A DNA stretch of 64,000 bases from Arabidopsis thaliana (GCF_000001735.4 NC_003076.8:9486001-9550000); one strand, 5' to 3'; shown: positions 8,668 to 22,186, counted from the stretch's first letter. Notes: a model not told the origin generated them from the sequence alone. Translations and numbers: made by a program.

Positions 8668-11600
8668 ATTTTTGTCAACACATCGTCGTTTTTTAAGCTC
8701 CTGGTTTCCAACAACGTACTACATGAGTTTTTTTTGTTGTACACATGGGCCGGATGTTCTAGGCCCAGTCAATGTCTGCGTTAGTTGTTTAGTTGTTGTT
8801 ACTTCAATATTGATGACCACAGAATAAATTCAGAATCGGAAGAGTGACAACACAATATATTTTCGTATTGACTACTATTGTTCTTTCTGTCTTTGTTGAT
8901 CTCCTGACCTCTACGAAGACAAAACATCTAGTAGAACTTTAAGCAATGTATTTGCATTGAAGTCTTAATACTAAATTATCCCCCAAAACGTTATGCCAAA
9001 AAAAGAAGAAGAAGAGGCAACCTTATATTTCTAGCCCATATCCATAAATATGAGAATTAAGAGAGTTGTATAGATTTGTTGATTGATTGATATAAGAATT
9101 TGTTCAGAGAATATGAAAGAGTAGTGTGTACATTTTGCCTATTGCCTCAAACACTTCTTTGAGCCGGATATTAATAGTGAGAACTATATTATTTTTTAGT
9201 ATGTGCATTTTGTTTTTGTAACCAAGATGTTTCGAGTTTTGGGTTGGAGACCATAACATGTTAATTAGTCTTTTCTCCGCTAACAAAACTCGAACTTGAT
9301 ACCTTGAGGCGCACTTTGTTTGGAAGCTCCACTCGAACTTGAGAACTTAATAGACCATTTTCTTTCAAGCATTGTGTCATCCAATTGATTTTTAAAGATC
9401 CAGCAATCGTTTTAAAGTGTTGGAAATACCAAAATTTACAATCCAAGGAACTATAATCTTACTAGTATTGATCTAAAACTATAAATAATTATATAGTCAA
9501 TTAGATAGACACTTAGTTGCTATCACAACATTCGCTGTTATGTTACCACAACAATCTATTCAAGGCCAAAGTGTTTACGTCGGGAGAGACAGTAGACCTT
9601 GTTTACTATTCTTAATGTTCCATTCCCAAAGATAAAGTAGACACTTGAGGACCCTTTCCAAAGCCCTAAACAAATCAAAAGTGTTTTCCAAGTACATCAA
9701 ATCATTATCATCTTAACCTCTTTTGTCGTCTTGTGTCCAATCTTTAATAATTATGCTAAGCATTGTTATTATCTATTTATGTATATCGTAACTAAGTAAC
9801 ACCCTTAGATATCTAAACAGAGATAAACATGTCATTAGTGAAAGTGATGTTTGGTCTGTGTCTCCTACTAATTAGGAAGCAAATGAAATGATTTCTTCCA
9901 CTTAGCAATTTAATTAACTTGATTAAATTCTCCCCCAAAAGAGCTAATAACTGCCTCAACTTAAAACTATGCACTTAAGGGTCTTAATTGTTACAAAATT
10001 AGTAATAAACGGTCCCATTTCGGATGCAATAATCCATTTATTATTAAGATCCATTGAATTGGACCACTAAAACGTATACATACACACACACATAATCATA
10101 AATATATCAAAAGAAACTATCTATCTAAGCAAAGCTATACTTTTACAGGTTGGTGTGTTCACTGTGTTTGGCAAAAAGGGTCATGTTCATTTTTAAAAGT
10201 TGGTACTTAGATTTCTGTATTTTCAATGTCAATAAAGAGACATTCTTGATTTTTTTTCTTCTAAAAGATATGATAATAATACATGCAATGTAGATATTAT
10301 TATCCCCACTAGCTAAAATCTTATAACAGCATATTTATAGATCATGGAAAATAATTCAATATTTTTGTCTATTTATGGGGGAGATGACATGTAGTTAAAT
10401 AGTGCAAAACTAATTTTAGTGTAAAAGTTGAAAGAAGAGAAGAAAAAAGTGGAGGTTCAGAAATTGATGTGTGCTTTTTATGAACTGAAAACTTTATGTG
10501 CCTAATCCTCACTTTAGCCAGCATGTTTCTGGGCTGCCTTTTTTAGTGGGCCATTTGATTTCGGCCCGAGTATTTATTTTAATGTAATCCTTAATCTAAA
10601 CCATTGATTTTATAATTAGCCACGTCGATCGAAAATACGCGCCTATTTTTTCTTTCCTATGGTTAGGATCCGAAGCTTGGGTTTGAATATATTTTTATAC
10701 TAGTTTTCAAAAACTACTGAAATATGCATGCCCAAAGTTATAAATGACTGCAAAAATTTTGTTATATCAAAGTTTCACCCAATAATAAGTTATGTATAGT
10801 AATAAATAGGATGAAATCATTAAAAAGATTTTATGATATAAAATGAGATAAATTTGTGGAATCTACAAATCATGCATGTACTTATATTTTATAGATGGAT
10901 AGGGGATACTAATGTTTGTGATATGCAGAGAGTTAATTCTCAGCTATAGAATTATAAATGTTTTAGATTGGATTTTGTAATCATGTTTTTTTCAAGTATT
11001 AACATTAATTAAGGATAATATAAATGTAACAACATAAATTTAACTTCTTCATATGCACTAATAATTGTATTGAATCATTATTTAATGTCAATATGTTACG
11101 AAGTAAAAGTTATTGGGAAAAAATCGACTAGTAGATTCATACATTGGAAAACAGGTATTATGCGAATGTGACTACGAAACAAACTTATAGTTTGGAAACA
11201 GTGGATTGATTTGATGAAAAAATATATATAAATCCCGTATGCGAAGTATATAAATTTATTAGAATTTATATACTTCACATAAGTTAGTTTGAAATTCTCC
11301 TAAATGATAAAAGTATGTATTCAAAAATATTTATATAGTTTTAATGTCCATGTTTCATAATCCGATTAGTCAGTACCTAATGATCAAAATTTATTGAAAA
11401 TATTTTATTGAAATCACACACTACTCTACACAAATATTCTTAGGATCCATTACATAAATGGAAAATAGTTGTAACTTTTATAGAATAAAAGAAAAAGATA
11501 AATTATTTTATTCCACTCATTAATATAAAATAGTTTATGGAATATTTTTTCCTTACAATATCCTCAGCTGTGTTGTTAATAGAATAAGTATCCATATTTG

Positions 11601-12098
11601 TCCAGATTTTCAGCATAAATGGTATAAAATACTTCTCAATATTTTATTTCCCTAACATTTACTCCTCTTATTGTATAATCATTTGCACCCTTACATATAT
11701 TTTTATCCAACCTAATCAAAATTTTCTCTTCTCTGATCCATAAAACTATACAAAAAAAAATAGTAATTAAGAGATTAAAACTATACTAAAATTTTCCTTC
11801 TTTTAAATTTTGTTTTGTTTTTAAGTTTATAAGGACAAATTACACATATTGCCACGAACGGTAACAAAGAAAAGGAAACGAACCTGGGACGTTTGGAGTC
11901 AGGTTCGGAGCGTATTTCGCCATCTTTCTTCTTCTCCCCTAAATTTTATCTTTTAGAGAGAGAAAAAAAGTGAGAGCCGAGAAAGTGAGGGAAAATTTTC
12001 ATTTCAAAACACCTTTTCTTCTTCTTCTTCTTCGTCTTCTTCTCCCTTTATAAACACCGCAATTTTCTCTGCATCTCATAATTTCACCAGAATCTCAG
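8668..12098. other. long AT-rich intergenic region upstream of the kinesin gene
   Basis: No supported gene in 3.4 kb. Two paired site II-like GGGCC motifs lie just upstream of the U1 promoter (8749-8777). The small minus-strand frames at 9104-9446 and 11096-11278 match no family I know. 10540-10575 carries GGGCC and CGGCCC motifs. The last 150 bases (about 11940-12098) are CT/GA-rich with a CTT microsatellite and are probably the promoter and 5' UTR of KATD. Confidence 0.5.
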
Positions 12099-15000
12099 AT
12101 GGCGACGACATCGGAGATCAACAATGATCTTTCGTTTTCCGTTGTATCGATTGTTGAAGATGTTCTTCAACAACATAGTAGCCGATCAAGCGACGTCGGT
12201 TTGGTTTCCAGAAAAGTTGAAGAATCTTGTGAGTCTCTTGTTGCTTTTGTATTTTCTTAGATCCGTTCTTCAATTCTGGGTTTCAAAGAAATTAGGGACG
12301 AACTTTGTGATTTTTGTTGACGAAATCTAAAGATAGCTTGAGAAAAATTCGAATTCTGGTTCACGATGATATTGAAATTATCGATGTAGGAATTGTTCTG
12401 GTCACGGATTTATGATTGATAATTGTTATGTAGCTTTGAGAAGATATGAAGCTGCTGGGTGGCTTAGAGATATGATCGGAGTTTCCAATGGTAAAGATTT
12501 TCCAGGAGAGCCTTCTGAAGAAGAGTTTAGGCTTGGATTGCGAAGTGGGATCGTTCTTTGTAATGTTCTTAACAAAGTTAATCCTGGATCAGTCTCAAAG
12601 GTAAAATATCTGTTGATGTCAACCTTATGTGATCCATGTGGAGAATTAACATCTCTTTTACAGGTCGTTGAAGCGCCGGACGATGTTGCAGATGGAGCTG
12701 CACTTTCAGCTTTTCAATACTTTGAAAACATAAGGAATTTTTTAGTAGCTATAGAGGAAATGGGGTTGCCATCATTTGAAGCTTCAGATATGGAGAAGGT
12801 AGAAAAAACTTAAGGTTTTTAAGGAAGGATAGAGAGGTGTTGGTTTTTATTTGATTGATTTGTTGAATATGTTTTTATCAGGGAGGCAAGTCTATAAGGA
12901 TAGTGAACTGCATTCTTGCCCTTAAGTCTTATAGTGAGTGGAAACTGAAAGGTGAAAATGGTCCATGGAGGTATGGATCTAACATGAAACATAACTTTGG
13001 ATCGAGAAAACTATTTCTGAGAAAAAGTTCAGAGCCATTTGTTAGTTCTATATCGAGAACTCAGTCGACGGATATGTTATCAACTGATCAACCTCTGAGT
13101 TCTGATGTAAGTGAAAAATTCCTGCATAGTGGAAATGTTTGTTTCTATGGCATGGATTGGGGTTGTTGATCAAAGTGTTTACTTTTCAGGGAGATTCTAG
13201 ATCCATAAATGGGCTTGTTCGGTCATTCATTGCAGACAGAAAGCATGAAGATATTCCAAATGTAATAATTCTGCTCTTAATAGTTTTTTGGCAGTTCACT
13301 TGTTTAATGAAAGCGCTGCAAATTGATCTGTATAAGCTCACCATTCGTAGGCTCAGGAATTGTTAGCAAGACTAGTAGACACCATTTCGCAGATTCTTAT
13401 TGAGAAATCTGATTTCTTTTTATACTTAAAATTCCCAGGTTGTAGAGTCTGTGTTGAACAAAGTTATGGAAGAAGTCCAGCAGCGTTTATCAATCCACAA
13501 TGAAATGGTGAGGGGCAAATGATGTCAACTATGATGTCAATTTCTTTTGGAGTGAATACAATCAGTCTGAGGTTTTGACCGATCGATCTTTCAATTTTTT
13601 TCAGATGAAATCAAGTTCAAAGCCTATTCCAGAAGATGATTCATCCTGTGAGACAGTGGTCCGGTCTCAGCTGTGTGATGCAAGACAACATGAGGAAGCA
13701 GAAGAAAATAGTCCGCCCCAGGTTGTGGAAAAAAAGTTTCAAAGGACAAATTTTGAACATCACGAAGAACAAAAGATTCTTCTGAATCAACAAAAACACA
13801 TCCAGGTAAGTTCCATTTTGTATGGCGTTGGAGGATCTAGCAACCATATTATGAAAGGGGTTTCTGATTCTTTTTTCCATTCTCTTTATAGCAATCACAA
13901 ATTAGATGGGACTTTAAACATTGTTTTATTGCTTACAGGAGTTGAAGCAAACCTTATACACTACAAAAGCAGGAATGAAATTGCTGCAGATGAAGTATCA
14001 AGAAGATTTCTTTCATCTAGGTGCCAACTCAGATCACGTTCTTGTTGAGGCCTCAATGCTCAATCAGTGAATATTTAATCTGTCATTCTTTTGTGTTTGG
14101 TCACACAGGCAAGCATTTAAATGGTTTAGCTTATGCGGCTACGGGATACAAAAGGGTTCTTGAAGAAAACCGTAAACTGTACAATCTAGTGCAGGATCTA
14201 AAAGGTAACTTGACATAAGAAATTGATTTGTGTCAGTCATACTTCGAGGATCTTGAATCACTAAGACAGCTCCTTTAATCTGCGTAATGACCTCATACTT
14301 GGTAATGTTTAGGAAACATACGGGTGTACTGTCGAGTTAGGCCGTTCTTGCCTGGGCAAGAAAGTGGTGGTTTGAGTGCCGTGGAAGACATAGACGAAGG
14401 GACCATCACGATCAGAGTTCCATCAAAGTATGGGAAAGCAGGACAAAAACCATTTATGTTCAACAAAGTCTTTGGTCCTTCTGCAACACAAGGTTAGAAG
14501 GCTTTGATTTTTTTTGCCCCTGTAATGTTTAGTTTGTTGCGCTGTGAATAACATAAGGGAATGAATCCATTGTTCTTCAGAGGAAGTGTTTTCAGACATG
14601 CAGCCTTTGGTACGGTCGGTTCTCGATGGCTACAATGTCTGCATCTTCGCTTATGGCCAAACCGGGTCAGGGAAAACTTTTACCATGGTAAGAACTACTA
14701 CTATACTTGTCTTCCAATCTATTTTTAGATGATTAGATTGTTTTTGATTCAATATACTATGGTTTTAATTTATCTTTATACTCTAGACAGGGCCTAAGGA
14801 ACTGACTGAAGAGAGCCTAGGTGTGAACTACAGGGCACTGGCAGATCTGTTTCTTCTATCAAATCAAAGAAAAGACACGACCAGCTACGAAATCTCAGTT
14901 CAGATGTTGGAAATTTACAACGAGCAAGTCAGAGATCTACTTGCCCAAGATGGCCAGACTAAAAGATATCCTTTGGGTTAATAAAAGTTTGACTGTGTCT

Positions 15001-16951
15001 TGGTCATTTAAAATCTCTGAGATACTTAGGTTTTGTTTGTTCCTTAACTCTTGATTACGTTAGAGATCAGAAACAACTCTCACAATGGAATCAATGTACC
15101 GGAAGCAAGTCTAGTGCCTGTCTCATCGACGGATGACGTTATACAGCTAATGGATTTGGGACACATGAATCGTGCAGTGAGCTCTACAGCCATGAATGAC
15201 AGAAGTAGTCGATCTCACAGGTTTGTTTTTCCTTATATTCTTCTATTCTGACATGAGTACTCTCTTGCATAACTCGGTCTAACCTCAATTCTTCATATCT
15301 TTGGCAGTTGTGTAACTGTTCATGTTCAAGGCAGAGACCTCACATCTGGCTCTATCCTCCATGGTTCTATGCATCTGGTTGATCTTGCAGGAAGCGAGAG
15401 AGTGGACAAGTCTGAGGTGACTGGAGACAGACTGAAGGAGGCTCAACACATCAACAAGTCCCTCTCGGCTCTTGGAGATGTCATCTCCTCGCTTTCCCAG
15501 AAGACTTCTCATGTGCCTTACAGAAACAGTAAACTCACTCAGCTGCTGCAGGACTCCCTCGGTGAAATTCTCAAAACCCTCTTAACTTATTGCATTTGGG
15601 TATAGCCACGCACTTGAATCTTATACAACAGTTTTCCACATTATCAGGAGGATCAGCCAAGACACTTATGTTTGTCCACATAAGTCCAGAACCTGACACT
15701 CTCGGAGAAACTATTAGTACTCTGAAGTTTGCTGAACGAGTGGGGAGTGTTGAGCTAGGCGCTGCTCGTGTGAACAAAGATAACTCAGAGGTTAAGGAGC
15801 TTAAAGAGCAGGTTCGTAAACATTACACCTTGACTAGACTTTGGTTGTTCTGCATACTCATTTGCTGTTTTCGTTCATTCTTGCCATAAGTATATCATAT
15901 CAGTAATCTGATACTGTCTTGTGGTTTTCAGATTGCTAATCTTAAGATGGCTCTAGTGAGGAAAGGAAATGGTAATGATGTACAACCAACAGCTATACCA
16001 ATCAACCGTGAGAGAATATCGAGAAGAAGATCACTCGAAACTCCTACTATTCGACCCAAATTACCTACCATGGGAAACACATCAAACAACAGTAGGCCCC
16101 AGATCATGGATCTAAGTGGACCAGAGGTATGCTTTGGCTTCTTTAAGGAGCAACCAAAGTTGCTGATTTAAACTAACTAGAATCTATAAGTTTATGTCAT
16201 TATGTGTAGATATGTAATACATATAGGCTTTGAAACGGTTGCAGGCTTTTAACGACAGTACTGCATCTTCAAGAAGACACAGCTTAGATATCCATGAGCT
16301 AATGAAATCTTCTTCTCCGGCTTGGCCGAGGCAGCCACTCAATGGAAAAGACGAGGACAGAGAATCTAAGTCGGGCGAGTGGATCGATAAGCATGAAGAA
16401 TTAATTCAAAATCAGAATCCAAATTCTCCCGAGCAATTCTACCAGTCAATGGTCCCTCAACAACAATCACTGTATGTAATACATTTTATAATTTACATGT
16501 ATCTCTCTACATATGCTTAGTCTTGATCTTTACTATCTTTCAAATGACAGATATGGTGGGAAACAAGATTTCGAAGTGCAGAGTATTACAGATAACGAAT
16601 CTGATGAAGCCGCAACAAGCGATTGCTCAGATTCCGATTTGCTGTGGCGATTGAGCGTTCAAGTGAATGTTCCCAAAGTTTCTAATATCCAAAACTCAGC
16701 AAACCCCAAACCAAAGAAAATTCAGCCCAGAACTGCTAAACTCTCAGAAACTAGGTAACAAATATATACTTTTTTACAAGTCTTTGCAGCTAATGTACTG
16801 ATATAATCGGGAACTTTTGTCTATTTCTTGTGGCAGAAGTTTAATTCCATCGCTGATCCCAGCACCAAGCAAGAGACCTCCTAACACAGTAAATTCACAG
16901 CCGCAGCGACCAACGAGAGATGGAAAACGCAGACTGAGTTTAGGCACATGA
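12099..16951 (+). CDS. KATD: Kinesin-14 with calponin-homology domain (KATD/ATK4)
   Basis: Nineteen exons: 12099-12228, 12434-12600, 12664-12798, 12882-13106, 13190-13261, 13439-13507, 13605-13805, 13939-14020, 14109-14204, 14313-14492, 14581-14687, 14787-14965, 15059-15220, 15308-15561, 15648-15811, 15932-16126, 16245-16471, 16551-16754, 16837-16951. They give 987 residues, the length I recall for KATD. Order: N-terminal calponin-homology domain (about 40-165), a predicted coiled coil (about 300-380), an internal motor (about 393-718), and a basic Ser-rich tail. The motor shows GQTGSGKT (478-485), NDRSSRSH and LVDLAGSE. The neck [13 protein letters not shown] is the kinesin-14 type linked to minus-end movement. 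CH-kinesins of plants link microtubules and actin. One intron is U12 AT-AC. Confidence 0.95.
14966..15058 (+). other. U12-type AT-AC intron in KATD
   Basis: A 93-base intron begins ATATCCTTT and ends AC at 15058. TTCCTTAAC sits at 15040-15048, the right distance (about 10-12 bases) from the acceptor. It joins AG to GTTAGAGATC, giving Arg-Leu-Glu-Ile in the motor domain. Confidence 0.93.
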
Positions 16952-17314
16952 ACACACCAGTTTTGTAAAGAGTTTAAAAAGGAAGGAGACAAATATTTGT
17001 TGTTTTGTATATTGTGAGAGAAAGCTTTCTCTGTTGTGGCCGCTCTTATTGTGCCATTAAGGTAAAAATCTCAAATTTGCTGTTTTGAGTGTACAAAAAA
17101 TGATTCCTTATTATACAATCTTCTTTTGGATTCTTAACTTATATAATTATTTGAGCAATCCATATGCTTTTGATCAAGTAAAGTGGCACATGTAAGTCTA
17201 CAAAATTTTCCATCAAAATTGTTGCTTTCCCAAACAAGCAAAGAAAAGTCATATCTTCTTAGCATCCTTGTTAAAGAGTGCACAAATCATTCTATGTCAC
17301 AGTTGTGTAACTTA
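16952..17314. other. convergent 3' intergenic region
   Basis: KATD (+) and the IPI1-like gene (-) converge here. The 360 bases should hold both 3' UTRs. No other signal seen. Confidence 0.5.
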
Positions 17315-20300
17315 TTATGCGAGTAAGCTATTGGATGCAATGCTAAGTCGCTCTGCTGCAATTTTCATCATATGCTTTCCTTCTACAGTCAAGCTCGTGC
17401 TTCGTGAGGACTGCACATTTACGAGGTAAAACTCATCAGCACGTGGTTTTGCGGTTTGCGATAACGTTAAGAGGGTAGAAAATGATACCTGCAATGTGTA
17501 AACGTTCTGCAGAATCAAATCAATCTCTGACTTGGATGATGATATTATCTTCCTAACTTTGACATCGTTGTGCATCAGCAGGATCACAGAGACAATGCAT
17601 TGTATCAAATTCAATGAGTCTCGACCACTCTCCCTGTCTTGAACCGATTCCAATGCTTTTACATTTTCACTAACCATAGATCGCATTCTTTTCAGAACCT
17701 GTTCTGTGAGTTTGGAGCTCCGGTCGAACAGGAAGTAGCAAGGTAATAAATAGTACAGACATGTTTGCATATAAAGGTAAGATCTCTCTTTATCTTCTGG
17801 TATACACTGCAAGAAGAAGAGCGGAGAGAGATGTGTCAATCGATCACATTGACTATATCGATCAAATATCCCGGTAAAGTATTTAAAAGGGAAGTGCTCA
17901 CATTGACTATATCGATCAAATATCCCGGTAAGAATTCACTTAGAGTGGTTACACTGATTTCAGAAAGTCTTGTAGGTTTAGAGTCTAACGCGCAGATCAT
18001 CCTGAGTATAGCACACCCATTGTCCAACGCAGGCTTCAAAATCTGCAACCAAGAGGAAACATCTCATTAAGTATTTACCATCCTATTATATAAGAATGTT
18101 AATATGTCTTCACAAACTTACTATTTGTTCGACAAAAACTTTCTCTAGAATCTGGAGGACAAGAGAGCTATCACCCATTTCTGACAAATATGAGCACACA
18201 AGGTTTGTAAGTGTTTTAAATGTGCCACAATTTGCCTTCCTCTCATCACACTCAATCGCCGAGTTCAGTTTCTCTGCATGAATATATAGGCATAAGGTAA
18301 GCTATCACAAAGCCTAAAAGCATGATCATCTCTCAAATAAGCTCATAACCAAAAGTTCAATAGAAAACTTGCAGATTCCAGACAAGACCTGGGACAACTT
18401 TGAAACGTGAAATCAAGGTAATGAAGAAGCTAAAATGATCTGTAATCTGAATATATCCACCTCTATAGGCAGTTTGAAGAATTTCCACTATCCGATACAA
18501 CACAGCTGGTTCAAGTTGTTCATCTGCATTATACGGTATTTGGTCATCATTCTGTCATCAACTTTTATAAAGTTGAGTCATCAAGAAATGTGAGATACTC
18601 ACATAAACAGCATGAAACTATTGCTTTCAGCATAGGGGAGCTGAAATTGTCTATGATGAAGTAGTAAAGGAAACAGAGAGCCACTTCTTGTACTTCCCTA
18701 GGGAGACTTACAAAAGGTCCACCTGGCACCTCACCTGTAGGATTTTAAAAGATGAAAAAACGACAAGACCTATATTAGTTTAGTGACACTAAGAATCTCA
18801 TAACATGTTTTTTTTTGCAACAAGAATTCCACCTTCTCCATGAAAAGGGATGAAGAAGCTTCTTATCTCTTCTTCAAATGTTGGAGAAGCATTCAGACAT
18901 CCAACTCGCGCAAGGTCGAGCAAAAGTTGCAAAACAACCTGTAAATAAATTACAAAAACGGTAAAAATGAGAGGTTACTGGATTGACAAAGAATTGTATG
19001 AGTTATGTGTTAGCACCTTGGTAGATACATGATGCTTATCACCCAACTGGTTAAGCAGTGATGGAAGTTTGTTGACCCAAGCGCGCTGGTAGTTATTTAC
19101 GGTTGGATCATTGGGATAAAGGATATCTCCATTCTGCGAAGATTACAAGAAACAGATTTAGATTTCAATGCGCACGGAAAGTTAGACTCGGTTTAAACAT
19201 ATCATGTAAAAACATTACTTACAGGGATAATCAAATCTTTAACAACTGAAATGCAGGCTAATTTAAGTGAAGACTCTGGTTTGCAATTGTTGAAGGTAAT
19301 AGTAAATGCCTGAAAATTATAAACGTAATATCAACAATCATATATACATGAAGTTAGTGCTAGCTATCAAAGGAACTAAGAACATATATCCTCCTGACAA
19401 ACCTGCATAAGATTATCTCTCCGATCACGGTCCACCCTCAGAAGAAGTTTTGGAACAAAGGGCAAGAGTGCAAGTAAAGTCTTATCAAGACTATTGCTTC
19501 TGGTGATCTGGAAAATAGATACAATATCAGATGAAAACTAATAAGCTTGAGTTATTCATTAATGTGAAGTAATGAGAGCTAACCTTTCCTAGTAAGGCAT
19601 TCTCAATAAATTCTAGAAATCTATTGGAAAGATCACAAGGAAGGTGGCTCCATTCACTTACTTCCAAAAAGATTTCTGTCAATACACCATTGTTCTGTCA
19701 ACAAACAATCGACTAGAGTTAGGAAGAATACAAATACAAACAAAGAGCAGAAAGAGTAAAGAGTTGTGATTCATTACCTCTACAGAAAAATTGTTTTCGT
19801 GATTAAGTGGAAAAGAACCAAGTAACTTTTTCGATAACATTGATGCAATGTCACGATCCAGTATCATCAGAGTATTTTCTTCAGGTGAAGGTAGCCATTT
19901 AGTGTGTCTTTGAGTGTGCCTACGAATGGAAAACTTGATTGCATAACCTATGCTACGAAGTATATGGCGGATGCAATCAAATGATTCTTTATTGATTCTT
20001 TGCGAAGCATGAATTAATGGAAGGAAATCTTGGAAACAATTGATTAAGACTGCAACAATCTCCTTCAGTATCCCAGAGACATGGGCAAAACCTATAAGAA
20101 CCAGTAGAAAAATAGTCAGACTACTGTAAACTTCATCATGAAAAATCATAAATTATTGATGAGAAAAGAAGACAGATGGAATATACGAACACATTCTTTC
20201 GCAGCATCTTGCTCACAGGCGAGTAGCGTTTCATACTGTAAAAGTCCCTACAAAAGATCAAAAAGGGCACAAAATGTAAAAACAAACAGTGACAATAGGG

Positions 20301-21569
20301 AAACAGAACAGAACAATATACATTGCTATGCTACTTCGTGGCATGTGTGAAGCAAGAACTTTGAAGTCATCTGGAGTGAAAATGATTAGATACCTTTTTC
20401 TTTGATTCATTGTCGCTCTGATCACATGGCAACAGCGACAAGCAATCTGCCAACCCCAAAAGAACTACCTTAAGCTTCTTTTTATCTTGTATATAAAAAT
20501 GGTTATTATGAATAACATCCTTGTAGTTTTCGAGAATCTGCATCAAGTAACAGATAGAAATTTCAGGGAACGTCTTTGCAAGAATACTACAGGAAAAAGT
20601 TGGAGATCTAAGTAGAGACCTTTTCAGCATATAAGGAGAAGGTAGGCGAGTAAAACTCCAAAACAAGGCGGAAAAATTTGAAAGCCATCAAACGAACTTC
20701 AATAGATGACTTAGTCATAGCGGTAAATATGTATGGCATCAAACTTGAAACCATAAGACCCTTGTTAATATCCTACATAGATTCACACAGAGAAATCAGC
20801 TGTTAGATTCATAAGCACCAGCTCATACATCATATATAAGAAGGATAACTTAACACAACAAAGTAAGAGAAACCAATGTAAGCAGAAACAGTAAGAAGAA
20901 GAAAGGAACACATACCTCTTTACAAGCAAGAAAGATCCCAGTCAATAGTGTATAAAAATCGTCTCTTACTAACTTATCATCATCAGTAATGAGTTCTCTA
21001 AGTTTATGTGTAGTAGCATATTTATTTGACAGCAGCTCTGCAGGATGATGTTTTAAAAGATCTTTGATACCATGTAATGCATCTACATAGACAAAACCAA
21101 AACTGATCACAAAGTCGCAGGTTTCATATTTTCATCAACCAAAAACATGAGAACACACCCAAAAAAAGTACCTTTGCGAACTTTAGCATTGGGATGCCCA
21201 GTTCGGTTCTTAAGCTCAAGCAAGGTCAAACCTTTCTTACTTGTAGCGAAGCCATCTCTTTCTGCTGCCACACTTTGCTCATGAAGTATAATTGCTGCAA
21301 TAGAAAAAAAAGCAATTTCTCATAGGAAGAAGTTAAAAAGTTTGAAGTTGCAGGAGAAAGCTTATACCTTTGGATTTAATCTCTGTGTTAGTTGCATTAT
21401 TTGGTGGAGGTAATTTTCTCCCGAGCTTTCTCTTGATTTTCTGAAAACAGACAAAGTTACTTAAAGCCCTAAAAACAGAATAGTGTTACTTAAAACCATA
21501 AAGAAACAGAACCTTGAAATCGATTCCTTTCTTTTGCTGCTTCCTTGCAGGAGCCTTGGAGCGAGACAT
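17315..21569 (-). CDS. IPI1/TEX10-like HEAT-repeat protein, probable pre-60S ribosome biogenesis factor
   Basis: Eighteen exons in transcript order: 21513-21569, 21368-21440, 21172-21294, 20916-21082, 20620-20772, 20394-20537, 20193-20247, 19778-20091, 19584-19694, 19403-19507, 19223-19309, 19017-19133, 18833-18938, 18603-18734, 18389-18523, 18122-18273, 17902-18042, 17315-17806. They stay in frame and give about 887 residues. The N terminus has the IPI1/TEX10 signature: a basic start, DFKKIKRKLGRK, then NATNTEIKSKAI, followed by helical repeats beginning KVRKDALHGIKDLLKHHP. In yeast and animals this protein works with Rix1/PELP1 in late 60S maturation in the nucleolus and nucleoplasm. The rest is helical with no catalytic motif. 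The last exon is read straight through to the stop; an extra intron from 17488 cannot be excluded. From memory this is At5g27010, annotated as unknown. Function by homology is inference. Confidence 0.75.
17844..17931. repeat. 34-bp direct repeat spanning an exon end and its intron
   Basis: The same 34 bases occur at 17844-17877 and 17898-17931, with a 54-bp period. The right copy holds the end of exon 17 of the IPI1-like gene and its GT donor. The left copy lies in the following intron and carries a second potential donor. The period is a multiple of three. Confidence 0.9.
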
Positions 21570-22186
21570 TTATTTTGTATCTTTGTAAATCAAATCAAAG
21601 CCTAGGAGCTGGTTACGAAGGAAGAAGAACCAACCCGGAGAACTGAGAATTTTGATGGTGATGAAGATGATGATGAATCGAGAGAGAAATTGAGGTTTAA
21701 GAAGATTTTTGATTGATTCTTAAAATAAATCAACATCCAAAACCGGGTTACCGAAACGATTTAACTAAACCAGAGATATGAGGAACTGAGAGGAGTAAAC
21801 CATGTTATCGATGAATCTTCCTCTTACAATCTTATACCACAAGGAACGATAAATTAGGGTTTTCTGAAACGGAGAACTGTGTTAGTTGGTTAAGTCGTTT
21901 GATTAGACCGGTTTAGATGCTTTAAAGCAAATTGGCTAAAACGGGGCCGGTTTAATGGGTGATTGATTTTTATTTTCTCACAAGTCAACGTACTGTACCA
22001 CTAGAAGAAGTGTAGTTAAATCAAACCCACGACTCTCTCCACAAACACCACTAACTCTCTCTTTACCATTTTCATCGAATCATATGACGATATCACTATC
22101 TTCATCAAACTCTAAAATCATCCCTGAGACGAGCAAAGACTCGCCAAGACTCGTCTGTGTCAACGTCGTAGAAGTTTAGGGTTTCA
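21570..22186. promoter_or_regulatory. divergent promoter region
   Basis: These 617 bases separate the starts of the IPI1-like gene (-) and the small basic-protein gene (+). ACCGGTTT/AAACCGG-type motifs recur (about 21740, 21910, 21945). A CT-rich run precedes the + strand start. No TATA box is obvious on the minus side. Confidence 0.45.

Noticed and set aside
13354-13438. Extra exon in KATD ([16 protein letters not shown]) between exons 5 and 6
   Set aside because: It has an acceptor-like AG and is open, but joining it to the next exon shifts the frame to an early stop. The model without it gives the expected 987 residues.
17315-17488. Additional intron at the 3' end of the IPI1-like gene
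   Set aside because: A GT follows the codon at 17489, but straight read-through gives a plausible coding C-terminus and no better acceptor was found.
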